Shown: one piece after another, positions 40,811 to 47,030 of the stretch
Numbering within the stretch: the stretch's first letter is position 1
Layout of the letters: the number at the start of each line of letters is the position of its first letter
From: a virus
Length of the DNA stretch: 47,157 nucleotides
Virus record (IMG/VR): IMGVR_UViG_3300037245_003411
Span: 1 to 47,157 of that record
Direction: 5' to 3' (one strand)
The notes under the pieces: model-generated
What the model saw: the letters and a program-made list of their open reading frames with translations, nothing else
What the model was told of the DNA's origin: nothing
Databases searched by the model: none
Position numbers and translations under genes: made by a program

Positions 40811-41179
40811 TTAAGATTTCTTTTCTATGTAAAAAATATTGGTTTCTTTATCGTAATACCATCTAATTTCATCATATTGAATATTTTCAGGGTAATTACA
40901 ATTATTTGATTTATGAGATGATACATTCTCCAATCTTAAAGTTTTGAAGTCTGATTCTGCTGCAGGATCTATCGGGCCACGGCATCTAACCCTTTTCTCA
41001 TAAGATTCAATATCCTTATACACAGTAAAATAAATTGTCCCAGCAGGAAGGGTCTCTATTTTAACCTTCCAGGGTTTCTCCATCTTTAAATCATATTCGA
41101 GTATACTTCTGGCTCTCTTGTATGTTTCATCCAGTCTATGATCATTTGTTGAAGTATCAAAATCAGGATCATATCTCAT
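40811..41179 (-). CDS. Hypothetical protein, 122 aa
   Basis: Begins MRYDPDFDTSTNDHRLDETYKRARSILEYD; mixed alpha/beta. AAGGAG upstream. The short distance to erf (12 bases) suggests co-translation. No family recognised. Confidence 0.6.
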   Translation of the reverse strand: MRYDPDFDTSTNDHRLDETYKRARSILEYDLKMEKPWKVKIETLPAGTIYFTVYKDIESYEKRVRCRGPIDPAAESDFKTLRLENVSSHKSNNCNYPENIQYDEIRWYYDKETNIFYIEKKS

Positions 41180-41194
41180 TCTATTCTCCTTGTA

Positions 41195-41380
41195 TTATTT
41201 CCAATATCTGGAATTTGGTTCTAAATTATCAAGAATCCTTAAAACATCTTCAAGTGCATCTTTATAACCACCTGCATATCCTTCGAGAGTCATAGCTGAT
41301 CCATAAATTCCAGAAGAATTACCCTTGATTTCCTTTTCACAATTTTTAAATAATATTTTTATATTTGTTTTAATTTTCAT
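41195..41380 (-). CDS. Hypothetical protein, 61 aa
   Basis: Begins MKIKTNIKILFKNCEKEIKG, with a C-terminal helix YKDALEDVLRILDNL. Start overlaps the stop of the 109-aa gene. Unknown function. Confidence 0.55.
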   Translation of the reverse strand: MKIKTNIKILFKNCEKEIKGNSSGIYGSAMTLEGYAGGYKDALEDVLRILDNLEPNSRYWK

Positions 41381-41706
41381 TCAACAGTTCCTTGAATTAT
41401 TGTTACCCAGTCATTCTCTAATTCTTCCAGATCATATCCGAATTTAAGAGCAATGTAGTGCGCATAACTCCAAATATGATCTTGAACATCTTTAGAGAAT
41501 AATCCTGGATAGATTTTATAATGAGCTGTTCTTTTATATGCAGTAAAGTATGCGCGGTAAGCCATTCTCTTTGCACCAAGGGTTTTTCTTTTTATCAATC
41601 GTTTTATTAGACCATGAGCTAAAGACTTTAAAGCATGATTGGCTGCGTTCTTGTACCATGTGTGACTAGACTCGTAACCCCAGTATTCTAATATAATAAC
41701 ATGCAT
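41377..41706 (-). CDS. Basic hypothetical protein, 109 aa
   Basis: The N-terminal part is very basic and aromatic (HALKSLAHGLIKRLIKRKTLGAKRMAYRAYF), suggesting binding to nucleic acid or membrane; the C-terminus is acidic (EELENDWV). It is the first gene after the strong leftward promoter at 41732-41760. GAGG lies upstream of the ATG. Confidence 0.6.
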   Translation of the reverse strand: MHVIILEYWGYESSHTWYKNAANHALKSLAHGLIKRLIKRKTLGAKRMAYRAYFTAYKRTAHYKIYPGLFSKDVQDHIWSYAHYIALKFGYDLEELENDWVTIIQGTVE

Positions 41707-41731
41707 TTTAATCCTCTAAGCGGTAAAAAGG

Positions 41732-41760
41732 ATATTATCACAATATTATCTATGAGTCAA
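41732..41760 (-). promoter_or_regulatory. Internal leftward promoter
   Basis: TTGACT (plus 41755-41760), a 17-base spacer and TAATAT (plus 41732-41737). It starts transcription about 20 bases before the 109-aa gene and would drive the downstream recombination genes. A palindrome copy sits just upstream. Confidence 0.7.
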
Positions 41761-41773
41761 AGAATTTATTTCA

Positions 41774-41797
41774 AAAACGTACATAAGTTCGTTTTTG
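41774..41797. repeat. 24-bp dispersed palindrome, copy 6
   Basis: Arms AAAAACG/CGTTTTT with core AACTTATGTA (leftward sense). It lies between the stop of the 114-aa gene and the internal promoter, that is upstream of a promoter instead of a ribosome-binding site. Confidence 0.85.
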
Positions 41798-41798
41798 G

Positions 41799-42143
41799 TT
41801 AAAAAGTAATGATTTCAACAAATCCTGATTTAGGATAGCTATCTTCTTCCAATTTTTTTTCTCGAGAAGATACATTGTCAGGATAAAACCAATCACCATC
41901 TTTGTCTTTTTTCATACCATTATTAATCAATGTTTCGTCTGTATCGATTCTAAGATATGAAGGATCTGGATAATTGCGAATTGTGAAATCTACTATAATT
42001 CCTTTAACAAAAATGTAATCAATATCACCATTACCATTTACAAATATTTCACCAGTTGTTCTATAAGGTTTTTCAACCTGGCTATTATCTGCCAGAGATC
42101 CTTTCATTATTTCCATGGCTTCGTCCAATGCTCCATTATTCAT
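41799..42143 (-). CDS. Hypothetical protein, 114 aa
   Basis: Contains RIDTDETLINNGMKKDKDGDWFYPDNVSSREKKLEE, a type of DxDGxWxYPDNV ending seen in other short phage proteins. Starts MNNGALDEAMEIMKG and overlaps the previous gene. It ends just before palindrome copy 6. Unknown function. Confidence 0.6.
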   Translation of the reverse strand: MNNGALDEAMEIMKGSLADNSQVEKPYRTTGEIFVNGNGDIDYIFVKGIIVDFTIRNYPDPSYLRIDTDETLINNGMKKDKDGDWFYPDNVSSREKKLEEDSYPKSGFVEIITF

Positions 42144-42372
42144 CTTTTAATCCTTCAAGGATTCTTCTTGCAATTTCAATTTCAGCATCTTTTTCTGAAT
42201 TGAAATATTCAAAATCTATGTTTTGATCACCATAATTTTTAACGTGATATACAGTTTTTATTTTATTATCCCATTTGTAAAATCTGACACCAGTAATAAT
42301 TCTTTGGTATGCTTCTCTGTCTTTTATGATCCAGACAACATCATCAATTTCTAACGGCACATCAATTTTCAT
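42136..42372 (-). CDS. Hypothetical protein, 78 aa
   Basis: Begins MKIDVPLEIDDVVWIIKDREAYQRIITGVRFYKWDN, which looks like a small barrel domain followed by helix EKDAEIEIARRILEGL. Similar one-domain proteins occur in many phages. AGGAGAAAA precedes the ATG. Confidence 0.6.
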   Translation of the reverse strand: MKIDVPLEIDDVVWIIKDREAYQRIITGVRFYKWDNKIKTVYHVKNYGDQNIDFEYFNSEKDAEIEIARRILEGLKDE

Positions 42373-42381
42373 AATTTTCTC

Positions 42382-42603
42382 CTATAGATTTTTAACGATC
42401 ATTTCGTTATGGTAATCTTTATATCGTTTTGTGTTTTTCTTTTTATAATCATCCCAAACAATTTCATTGAATTTTTCAGCAATATACCAACGGAGTTCAA
42501 CACCATCCCATTCTTCAGGAAGTTTCATAAAAGAGAAGGTAATTTGTTCTTTTACTGTATCTATCATTGAATCAACAAAATCTAACTGTCCTGTTCTGGT
42601 CAT
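42382..42603 (-). CDS. Hypothetical protein, 73 aa
   Basis: Begins MTRTGQLDFVDSMIDTVKEQITFSF; WDGVELRWYIAEKFNEIVWDDYKKK suggests a small alpha/beta fold. AGAGGTATAAT upstream. Unknown function. Confidence 0.55.
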   Translation of the reverse strand: MTRTGQLDFVDSMIDTVKEQITFSFMKLPEEWDGVELRWYIAEKFNEIVWDDYKKKNTKRYKDYHNEMIVKNL

Positions 42604-42604
42604 A

Positions 42605-42799
42605 TTATACCTCTGTTATTTCAATATCGTGAATATGCCAATAGCATTGAAATCTATATGCTTTGTAATCAGAATAAGCGAATTTATTACGAACATAATA
42701 TTTGTTAGCTCTAATTTCCATAAGTTTTTTAGCTTTATCTTCGTCATCCAGGACCACGGCTTTTATGACATCATTCATAAAAATACAATAAGCAATCAT
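42605..42799 (-). CDS. Hypothetical protein, 64 aa
   Basis: Begins MIAYCIFMNDVIKAVVLDDEDKAKKLM and has an aromatic second half (YSDYKAYRFQCYWHIHDIEI). It overlaps the previous stop by one base. It resembles other phage proteins of the MxxYxVxxNDxxxA type. Unknown function. Confidence 0.6.
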   Translation of the reverse strand: MIAYCIFMNDVIKAVVLDDEDKAKKLMEIRANKYYVRNKFAYSDYKAYRFQCYWHIHDIEITEV

Positions 42800-42996
42800 T
42801 ATTTGTTCCTTATTCTGTAATACGAGATAGCGGCATCAGAGAAATAACTGAATTTGGCTTCAATTGAATAAAAGAATTTAGCATCAAGATAATATTTATA
42901 CTTTTCCCAAAAAGTATCACCATATTCATCTATTTGTTTGACCATTTGTTCGCGCTGATCATTAACTAGGCTTTCATGAATAATTTCAATATTCAT
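42799..42996 (-). CDS. Hypothetical protein, 65 aa
   Basis: Begins MNIEIIHESLVNDQREQMVKQIDEYGDTFWEKYKYYLDA; helical and aromatic. Overlaps both neighbours by a few bases, so it is part of the coupled small-gene run. Unknown function. Confidence 0.6.
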   Translation of the reverse strand: MNIEIIHESLVNDQREQMVKQIDEYGDTFWEKYKYYLDAKFFYSIEAKFSYFSDAAISYYRIRNK

Positions 42997-43352
42997 AAGA
43001 TACTTCTTAGTTGATTTTTGGTTAAAAAATTAACTTTGATATTTTCTATTGGGGTTTGAACATTTTCAACGGTATATGTTCCATCATCAAATTCTTTCTC
43101 CGGACCGACAATTAAACCATTGCCGGCAAGAACCTGGAAACTATCAAGACGGAAAAACATAGACTCTTCTGTTAATGTGAGTAATCCTTCGTCATCGACA
43201 AATAAAACGTCACCATTTGGATATGAAGCGCCAGCTGTAAAACATTTACATTCAATGCGATCATGCATTTCTGCTATGCGGCTTTCGCTATTGGATGACA
43301 ATTCAACATAGTGAACTGATTTTTCTTTTGAGTTAATAAATATTGCTTTCAT
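42993..43352 (-). CDS. DUF3846-like protein, 119 aa
   Basis: KAIFINSKEKSVHYVELSS..., GDVLFVDDEGLL and VLAGNGLIVGPEKEF match the DUF3846 pattern of small phage proteins. The ATG at 43352 has GGAAGGAAAA upstream. It overlaps radC, whose stop is just inside. Function of the family is unknown. Confidence 0.65.
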   Translation of the reverse strand: MKAIFINSKEKSVHYVELSSNSESRIAEMHDRIECKCFTAGASYPNGDVLFVDDEGLLTLTEESMFFRLDSFQVLAGNGLIVGPEKEFDDGTYTVENVQTPIENIKVNFLTKNQLRSIL

Positions 43353-43795
43353 AATTTTCCTTCCTCCAAAAAACTGTAATATCCACATTTTGAGATAATT
43401 ATATGATCAAGAACTTCGATACCAATAATAATACCGGCATCTTTGATTCTTTTTGTAATTTCATTATCTTCCTGTGATGGTTCTAAATTCCCGGAAGGAT
43501 GATTGTGGATTATAATTATGGCTGCAGCGGAATCGATAATTGCCTGTCTGAATATCTCTCGGGGATGTACAAGTGTTCTGTTAAGTAATCCTATAGAACA
43601 TACTCTGGTCTCAATAACTTCATGGGCTCCATTCAGAGAAGTGACTATGAAATGTTCCTGGTTCTTTTCTGCATATTCCCATACCGCAGGAAGAATATCT
43701 GATGGAGCTGTTATTTTTTTAACGGGGTTAGCTGTCTCTAAAGCAAAAAGCTCATTAAGAAGATATTCTTTTGAGTAAATCAATTCATCATTCAT
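43349..43795 (-). CDS. radC: RadC/JAB-domain protein
   Basis: 148 aa. The JAB/MPN+ metal motif HNHPSGNLEPSQED (residues 97-110) is perfect, preceded by AIIDSAAAIIIIH. RadC-type proteins occur in mobile elements and phages and may act on DNA or on proteins. Palindrome copy 7 lies directly before its GGAGAATC ribosome-binding site. Confidence 0.88.
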   Translation of the reverse strand: MNDELIYSKEYLLNELFALETANPVKKITAPSDILPAVWEYAEKNQEHFIVTSLNGAHEVIETRVCSIGLLNRTLVHPREIFRQAIIDSAAAIIIIHNHPSGNLEPSQEDNEITKRIKDAGIIIGIEVLDHIIISKCGYYSFLEEGKL

Positions 43796-43806
43796 TGTGA
43801 TTCTCC

Positions 43807-43830
43807 AAAAACGAACCTATGTGCGTTTTT
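43807..43830. repeat. 24-bp dispersed palindrome, copy 7
   Basis: Identical to copies 1 and 5 on the plus strand (core CACATAGGTT in leftward sense). It fills the gap between the 184-aa gene stop and the radC ribosome-binding site. Confidence 0.9.
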
Positions 43831-44384
43831 CATTTATTTTGTAGAATACATATGTAGTCGTGGATAAACTTTTCAATTTTAATTAAAGTATTAATTTCTG
43901 AAGAATCTTCATCAGTGGTGCATACAGTAAAAACCAATCCTACATTAGGATCAGGTATTCTGTAAGGAATATTATCAATAGGTTTCCAATAATATGTCCA
44001 AGAAAGGTCATCTTTTGTTCTTTTTTTGGGAAAACAAATTCCCATTCCTGAGACATTATCTGGGATAATACCTGTTTTCTTATATTCGTCAATTACATCG
44101 TGAGATGCAAAACATGCAACATAGTTTTTGGCAAGATCTTCCTCAGTCGCATTAATGAAATTATAATTGTTAAGTGATAATTCATCATTAGGTATACCAT
44201 AGCTCATTGTCCATTTAAAGTGGTCATTCAAAACTGGATTTGGAATCATAATTGGAAATGATTGGTCTCCATTTTCTCTTAATTCAATCCAGGCTTTACG
44301 GTTTGCTTTTGATGCAGATAGAACAGCAAGTATCGCAATATTAATATTTTTAGTTGCTTGTGACCAATTTGTATAAATATCCAT
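43830..44384 (-). CDS. Hypothetical protein, 184 aa
   Basis: Begins MDIYTNWSQATKNINIAILAVLSASKANRKAWIELRENG; mixed fold with an aromatic centre (DLSWTYYWKPIDNIPYRIPDPNVGLVFTV). AAGGAG precedes the ATG. It follows an intrinsic terminator, so it starts a new part of the operon. No family recognised. Confidence 0.6.
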   Translation of the reverse strand: MDIYTNWSQATKNINIAILAVLSASKANRKAWIELRENGDQSFPIMIPNPVLNDHFKWTMSYGIPNDELSLNNYNFINATEEDLAKNYVACFASHDVIDEYKKTGIIPDNVSGMGICFPKKRTKDDLSWTYYWKPIDNIPYRIPDPNVGLVFTVCTTDEDSSEINTLIKIEKFIHDYICILQNK

Positions 44385-44431
44385 TATATTTTGTCTCCTT
44401 CATCCTCGATCTGAGGGTCTGTACTTTTAGC

Positions 44432-44471
44432 AAAAAAAATAAATGATCTCCCGGGTGCTTATTTCCCGGGA
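44432..44471 (-). terminator. Leftward terminator after SSB2
   Basis: On the minus strand TCCCGGG pairs with CCCGGGA around a nine-base loop (plus 44449-44471) and is followed by a T-rich stretch ending in eight T residues (plus 44432-44439). It stands 34 bases after the SSB2 stop. Part of it is also the 12-bp palindrome TTTCCCGGGAAA. Confidence 0.7.
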
Positions 44472-44504
44472 AAAGCGATATCAGGTTTCAACCCTGTAAG
44501 ATCA

Positions 44505-44843
44505 TTAACTTGAAAACAATGGTTTAAACTCAACATGTTCAGCGACAATTTTTGTGTTTTGCATATTGTCGCCGGATTCACTGTTAACCCATCTGTTTTG
44601 TTTGAGTCTACCAACAATACGGACACCACGGCCTTTTTTAAGGTATGTTCTGCAGGTATCTGCGAGCCCGTTCCAAACTTCTACATCGAAGAATGAAACT
44701 TCTTTTTCTTGTTTGTCATTCTTTTTATAAGAACGATTGTTTGCTATGGAAAAATTGCAAACTGCTTTGTCCGATTTTGTTGTTGTGAATTCCGGATCTC
44801 TTGTCAAATTACCTTCGATTAAAATCGAGTTCAATTGGTTCAT
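44505..44843 (-). CDS. Second single-stranded DNA-binding protein (SSB2)
   Basis: 112 aa OB-fold protein: MNQLNSILIEGNLTRDPEFTTT, CNFSIANNRSYKKNDKQEKEVSFFDVEVWNGLADTCRTYLKKGRGVRIVGRLKQNRW. It is shorter than SSB1 and lacks the Gln-rich linker and the DYDDVPF tip. Two SSBs in one phage suggest separate roles (early protection versus replication partner). Confidence 0.9.
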   Translation of the reverse strand: MNQLNSILIEGNLTRDPEFTTTKSDKAVCNFSIANNRSYKKNDKQEKEVSFFDVEVWNGLADTCRTYLKKGRGVRIVGRLKQNRWVNSESGDNMQNTKIVAEHVEFKPLFSS

Positions 44844-45022
44844 GCTACTCTCCCTGTAAAATGATTTCTTTTCTGATGTTTCTGGAGATCAATGGAAGGA
44901 AAATCCATTCTCTTCTGCATCCATACTCTATCATCAATCTTCCAGTCATCAAGATCTTTCAACGAAAGATCCATACTGTGTTCCTGGCACTCCATGCCAT
45001 ATGCTGCATCATTTAAGCTCAT
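44840..45022 (-). CDS. Hypothetical protein, 60 aa
   Basis: Begins MSLNDAAYGMECQEHSMDLSLKDLDDWKIDDRVWMQKRMD; acidic and helical. AAGGAGGATGA precedes the ATG. The stop overlaps the SSB2 start by four bases, so the pair is coupled. Unknown function. Confidence 0.55.
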   Translation of the reverse strand: MSLNDAAYGMECQEHSMDLSLKDLDDWKIDDRVWMQKRMDFPSIDLQKHQKRNHFTGRVA

Positions 45023-45204
45023 TCATCCTCCTTAAGGATAGGGTGTATAGTTCCTGCTTCAGGATGAACAAAGAATTTATCAGATTGATTACTGAACCAT
45101 CTGAAAACTGTGTCCATTGGTCGTATCCTTGCTATACCTGGGTATAAATCTGCTAATTCATCCCATGTTAAGGCAGGCCCATATTTTATTGTATTTTCAT
45201 TCAT
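45019..45204 (-). CDS. Hypothetical protein, 61 aa
   Basis: Begins MNENTIKYGPALTWDELADLYP. GGAGGATGA precedes the start, in the same form as the downstream gene. First gene after the terminator at 45258-45289, so it must be reached by readthrough or by a promoter I do not see. Unknown function. Confidence 0.55.
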   Translation of the reverse strand: MNENTIKYGPALTWDELADLYPGIARIRPMDTVFRWFSNQSDKFFVHPEAGTIHPILKEDE

Positions 45205-45257
45205 TCATCCTCCAATATATTTTGTGTACATTTAACGCTCCTTATTTTTATTGGAGC

Positions 45258-45289
45258 AGAAAAAAAATAACCTCCTCTTTCGGGGAGGC
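45258..45289 (-). terminator. Leftward rho-independent terminator
   Basis: On the minus strand GCCTCCCC, a GAAA loop and GAGGAGG form a hairpin with one mismatch, followed by TTATTTTTTTT. It comes directly after the stop of the 130-aa gene (45296). It should partly end transcription of the first early block. Confidence 0.88.
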
Positions 45290-45295
45290 ATTTGA

Positions 45296-45688
45296 TTAAC
45301 CTACATTGTAACGTTCCATGTATTCAGGGACGTATTCGTTCCATTCCCATATAGGAAACGGCCTGATGTATTTCTCATCAGATCCAAAATCACGACCATG
45401 CGAGGGCATGAAATTGGTATTTGTATCTGGTGGGTCATAATCAGAAGGTTTTGAATCATCTCCGATTGTATCGACGATCTCAAAAGGTTTGAAATCGTAC
45501 ATGGAGATGACTTGCCAAAAATCAGCATCTTTTTCAGACATGATTGACATGTGTTTGAAAGTTAAATGCCAAATACCTGAGTGCGATAGTTTATAACCAT
45601 CAGAGTAATAATCTCTGATGGCTTTAAACTTGATTAACTGATCCTTAGGCTTGTTCCTGAGGTCTTCAGCAATTTCAAACCGGTTCAA
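45296..45688 (-). CDS. Hypothetical protein, 130 aa, TTG start
   Basis: From the TTG that overlaps the previous stop (TTGA) the protein begins MNRFEIAEDLRNKPKDQLIKF. A longer frame reaches an ATG at 45745 but would overlap the previous gene by 61 bases. The sequence is acidic with DYDPPDTNTNFMPSHG in the middle. It ends just before a strong terminator. Unknown function. Confidence 0.55.
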   Translation of the reverse strand: MNRFEIAEDLRNKPKDQLIKFKAIRDYYSDGYKLSHSGIWHLTFKHMSIMSEKDADFWQVISMYDFKPFEIVDTIGDDSKPSDYDPPDTNTNFMPSHGRDFGSDEKYIRPFPIWEWNEYVPEYMERYNVG

Positions 45689-46113
45689 AGATTGTTTACC
45701 ATTACTACATGGTACATTGTGAACCAGTGAGAAGGAAATCGACATTTTCCTGATTCCGGGTTGAATGTACTTTTGTATTTCCCGGAAGAATCAAGAAGTT
45801 TCATACAGTACTTATCATCATCACCGATAAGAGTAATCTTATCAGCTTCATCAGGTGTAAGTGCTGAAAGTTTTGCGATTCCCTTTGCAACATCTTTGAT
45901 GATTTCAAAATCAAGGTCAAAGTGTTTTCCTGTGAGAGCAATGAAACCGTAGAAGTTTCTGTTAAATACAGTTTTCAGGGTCTCAGGCATTGTGTTGTCT
46001 CTTGCGAGAAATTCCAGCTGCTCCATAGCTTCTTCAAATGTCTTGAAGTTGGAAGGGTTGAAGATTGTAGTAATCTTTGATTCTTCTGTCTTCTGTAGGT
46101 CTTTTCTGGTCAT
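45685..46113 (-). CDS. Hypothetical early protein, 142 aa
   Basis: The ATG at 46113 is chosen because AGGAGA lies just upstream; a longer frame begins at an ATG located in a hairpin loop at 46164. The protein begins MTRKDLQKTEESKITTIF, is acidic and alpha/beta, and ends FPSHWFTMYHVVMVNNL. Two strong hairpins precede it (46126-46139 and 46154-46175), which may stabilise or regulate its mRNA. Unknown function. Confidence 0.6.
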   Translation of the reverse strand: MTRKDLQKTEESKITTIFNPSNFKTFEEAMEQLEFLARDNTMPETLKTVFNRNFYGFIALTGKHFDLDFEIIKDVAKGIAKLSALTPDEADKITLIGDDDKYCMKLLDSSGKYKSTFNPESGKCRFPSHWFTMYHVVMVNNL

Positions 46114-46125
46114 GATGTTCTCCTG

Positions 46126-46175
46126 GGCGCCATAGCGCCGTGTGATATTTATTAAGTCTCTCATACGAGAGACTT
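46126..46175 (-). promoter_or_regulatory. Two hairpins in the leader of the 142-aa gene
   Basis: AAGTCTCTC/GAGAGACTT (46154-46175, tetraloop) and GGCGC/GCGCC (46126-46139, tetraloop) are both perfect. They occupy the short gap between the 52-aa and 142-aa genes. No T-run follows on the minus strand, so they are more likely processing or stability elements than terminators. Confidence 0.6.
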
Positions 46176-46179
46176 TTAA

Positions 46180-46338
46180 TTAAGCTCTGATTCCTGTTGA
46201 GGCAAAGTATAAAGATTCATACAATATCCAGCAATCATCATTACACATGATTTTAGGTGTAGAAATAAGTATGTCTGTTTCATGAATATCGAGCCAATCA
46301 AAGAAAGGCTCGAATTCTCCTAGATTACTGTTATCCAT
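46180..46338 (-). CDS. Hypothetical protein, 52 aa
   Basis: Begins MDNSNLGEFEPFFDWLDIHETDIL and ends LYFASTGIRA; acidic. GGAG lies upstream. Its start overlaps the end of the 47-aa gene as ATGGATAA. Too short for standard gene finding but with a clear ribosome-binding site and coupling. Confidence 0.6.
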   Translation of the reverse strand: MDNSNLGEFEPFFDWLDIHETDILISTPKIMCNDDCWILYESLYFASTGIRA

Positions 46339-46474
46339 AATAAGCTCCTTCAGTTTCATATTTCTGTGAAGCTAAATCATCAACTGTGACTTCTTCTCTG
46401 ATTGATTCTGGAAGATCAAGAAAATCTCTGATAACGTCTTCTTCATGTCTTGTGTACCATTCTGTATAACTCAT
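46331..46474 (-). CDS. Hypothetical protein, 47 aa
   Basis: Begins MSYTEWYTRHEEDVIRDFLDLP; acidic and helical (SIREEVTVDDLASQ). CGGAGAACGCT gives a good ribosome-binding site. Coupled by overlap to the 52-aa gene. Unknown function. Confidence 0.6.
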   Translation of the reverse strand: MSYTEWYTRHEEDVIRDFLDLPESIREEVTVDDLASQKYETEGAYYG

Positions 46475-46543
46475 AGCGTTCTCCGTATTTCTTACTCCCT
46501 CTTGTCGAGGTGTAACTAATCCAGCGCATGTGTTGAGCCTGAG

Positions 46544-46685
46544 CTGTCAAGGGGCAAAATGATTCAATTCTCTTTCATTCTTAGAATTGTGTCATTTTGA
46601 TTTAAAAGAAAAAAAATAAATAAATTGAACTTTACTTAATACGAACTCTAATTTATTTATTTTCTTTCTGACTTGCCCTTGATAG
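46544..46685. repeat. Nested inverted repeats forming a three-way fold
   Basis: An outer helix (46544-46557 with 46673-46685, one bulge) encloses two hairpins: a 17-bp stem with two mismatches (46555-46571 with 46583-46599) and a 20-bp A/T-rich stem with one mismatch (46607-46626 with 46650-46669). Far more pairing than expected by chance. Candidate origin, partition or structured RNA. Confidence 0.85.
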
Positions 46686-46726
46686 GGAGTGGTGACCATG
46701 CCAAAATCAAACAACCGCGACGAATA

Positions 46727-46773
46727 GCTCCCTTCGGTACTCCGGTCATTAAAGCCGGCTGTAAGGAGGGAGC
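46727..46773. repeat. Hairpin with double stem
   Basis: GCTCCCT (46727-46733) pairs with AGGGAGC (46767-46773), and inside, CCGG (46742-46745) pairs with CCGG (46755-46758). It lies between the nested repeats and the 39-aa gene. Could be an RNA regulator or part of the origin. Confidence 0.65.
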
Positions 46774-46821
46774 ATTGAAGTAATAAATAGTTGATTATTT
46801 AGAGTATGAGGAATTGGCTAT

Positions 46822-46941
46822 TTACTTTCCTTCAAGTTTAGCCAATGTAATAAGTTTTGAATTATCATTACCAGGTCCAAACTTCTTGATAGATCGTTTG
46901 AGAGCTTTGATCTGTTGTGCTTTGCTGCCTTTGTTTTTCAC
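46822..46941 (-). CDS. Small basic protein, 39 aa, GTG start
   Basis: From the GTG start (GGAGG five bases upstream, overlap GTGA with the preceding stop) the protein is MKNKGSKAQQIKALKRSIKK followed by FGPGNDNSK... It is strongly basic and could bind nucleic acid. An ATG at 46953 in the same frame lacks a ribosome-binding site. Confidence 0.6.
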   Translation of the reverse strand: MKNKGSKAQQIKALKRSIKKFGPGNDNSKLITLAKLEGK

Positions 46942-47021
46942 GATGTCCTCCATAGAAAGATTATTATGAGAAAGATGAAACAAAATCTAAGAATAAGTAG
47001 GCTGAATGATAAAGAGATCAT
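46938..47021 (-). CDS. Tiny hydrophobic membrane peptide, 27 aa
   Basis: MISLSFSLLILRFCFIFLII plus a short end WRTS forms one membrane helix. AAGGAGAATATC precedes the ATG. The stop overlaps the start of the 39-aa basic protein (GTGA), and its last codons contain that gene's ribosome-binding site. Possibly a tiny toxin or inhibitor; no evidence of activity. Confidence 0.5.
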   Translation of the reverse strand: MISLSFSLLILRFCFIFLIIIFLWRTS

Positions 47022-47030
47022 GATATTCTC

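Larger units (their letters stand above)
46475..46821. other. Gene-free structured region; origin candidate
   Basis: No convincing protein gene lies here. It contains a nested set of inverted repeats (46544-46685), a very AT-rich centre, and a separate hairpin (46727-46773). A replication origin or another cis-acting site is the best guess; see the separate repeat entries. Confidence 0.5.

Noticed and set aside
387-43830. CRISPR array or integration sites made from the 24-bp repeats
   Set aside because: The copies are kilobases apart, lie in gene gaps and carry no spacers; no cas or integrase gene is present.
46657-46749. 30-codon minus-strand ORF overlapping the hairpin region
   Set aside because: No ribosome-binding site, and it is fully inside structured repeats.
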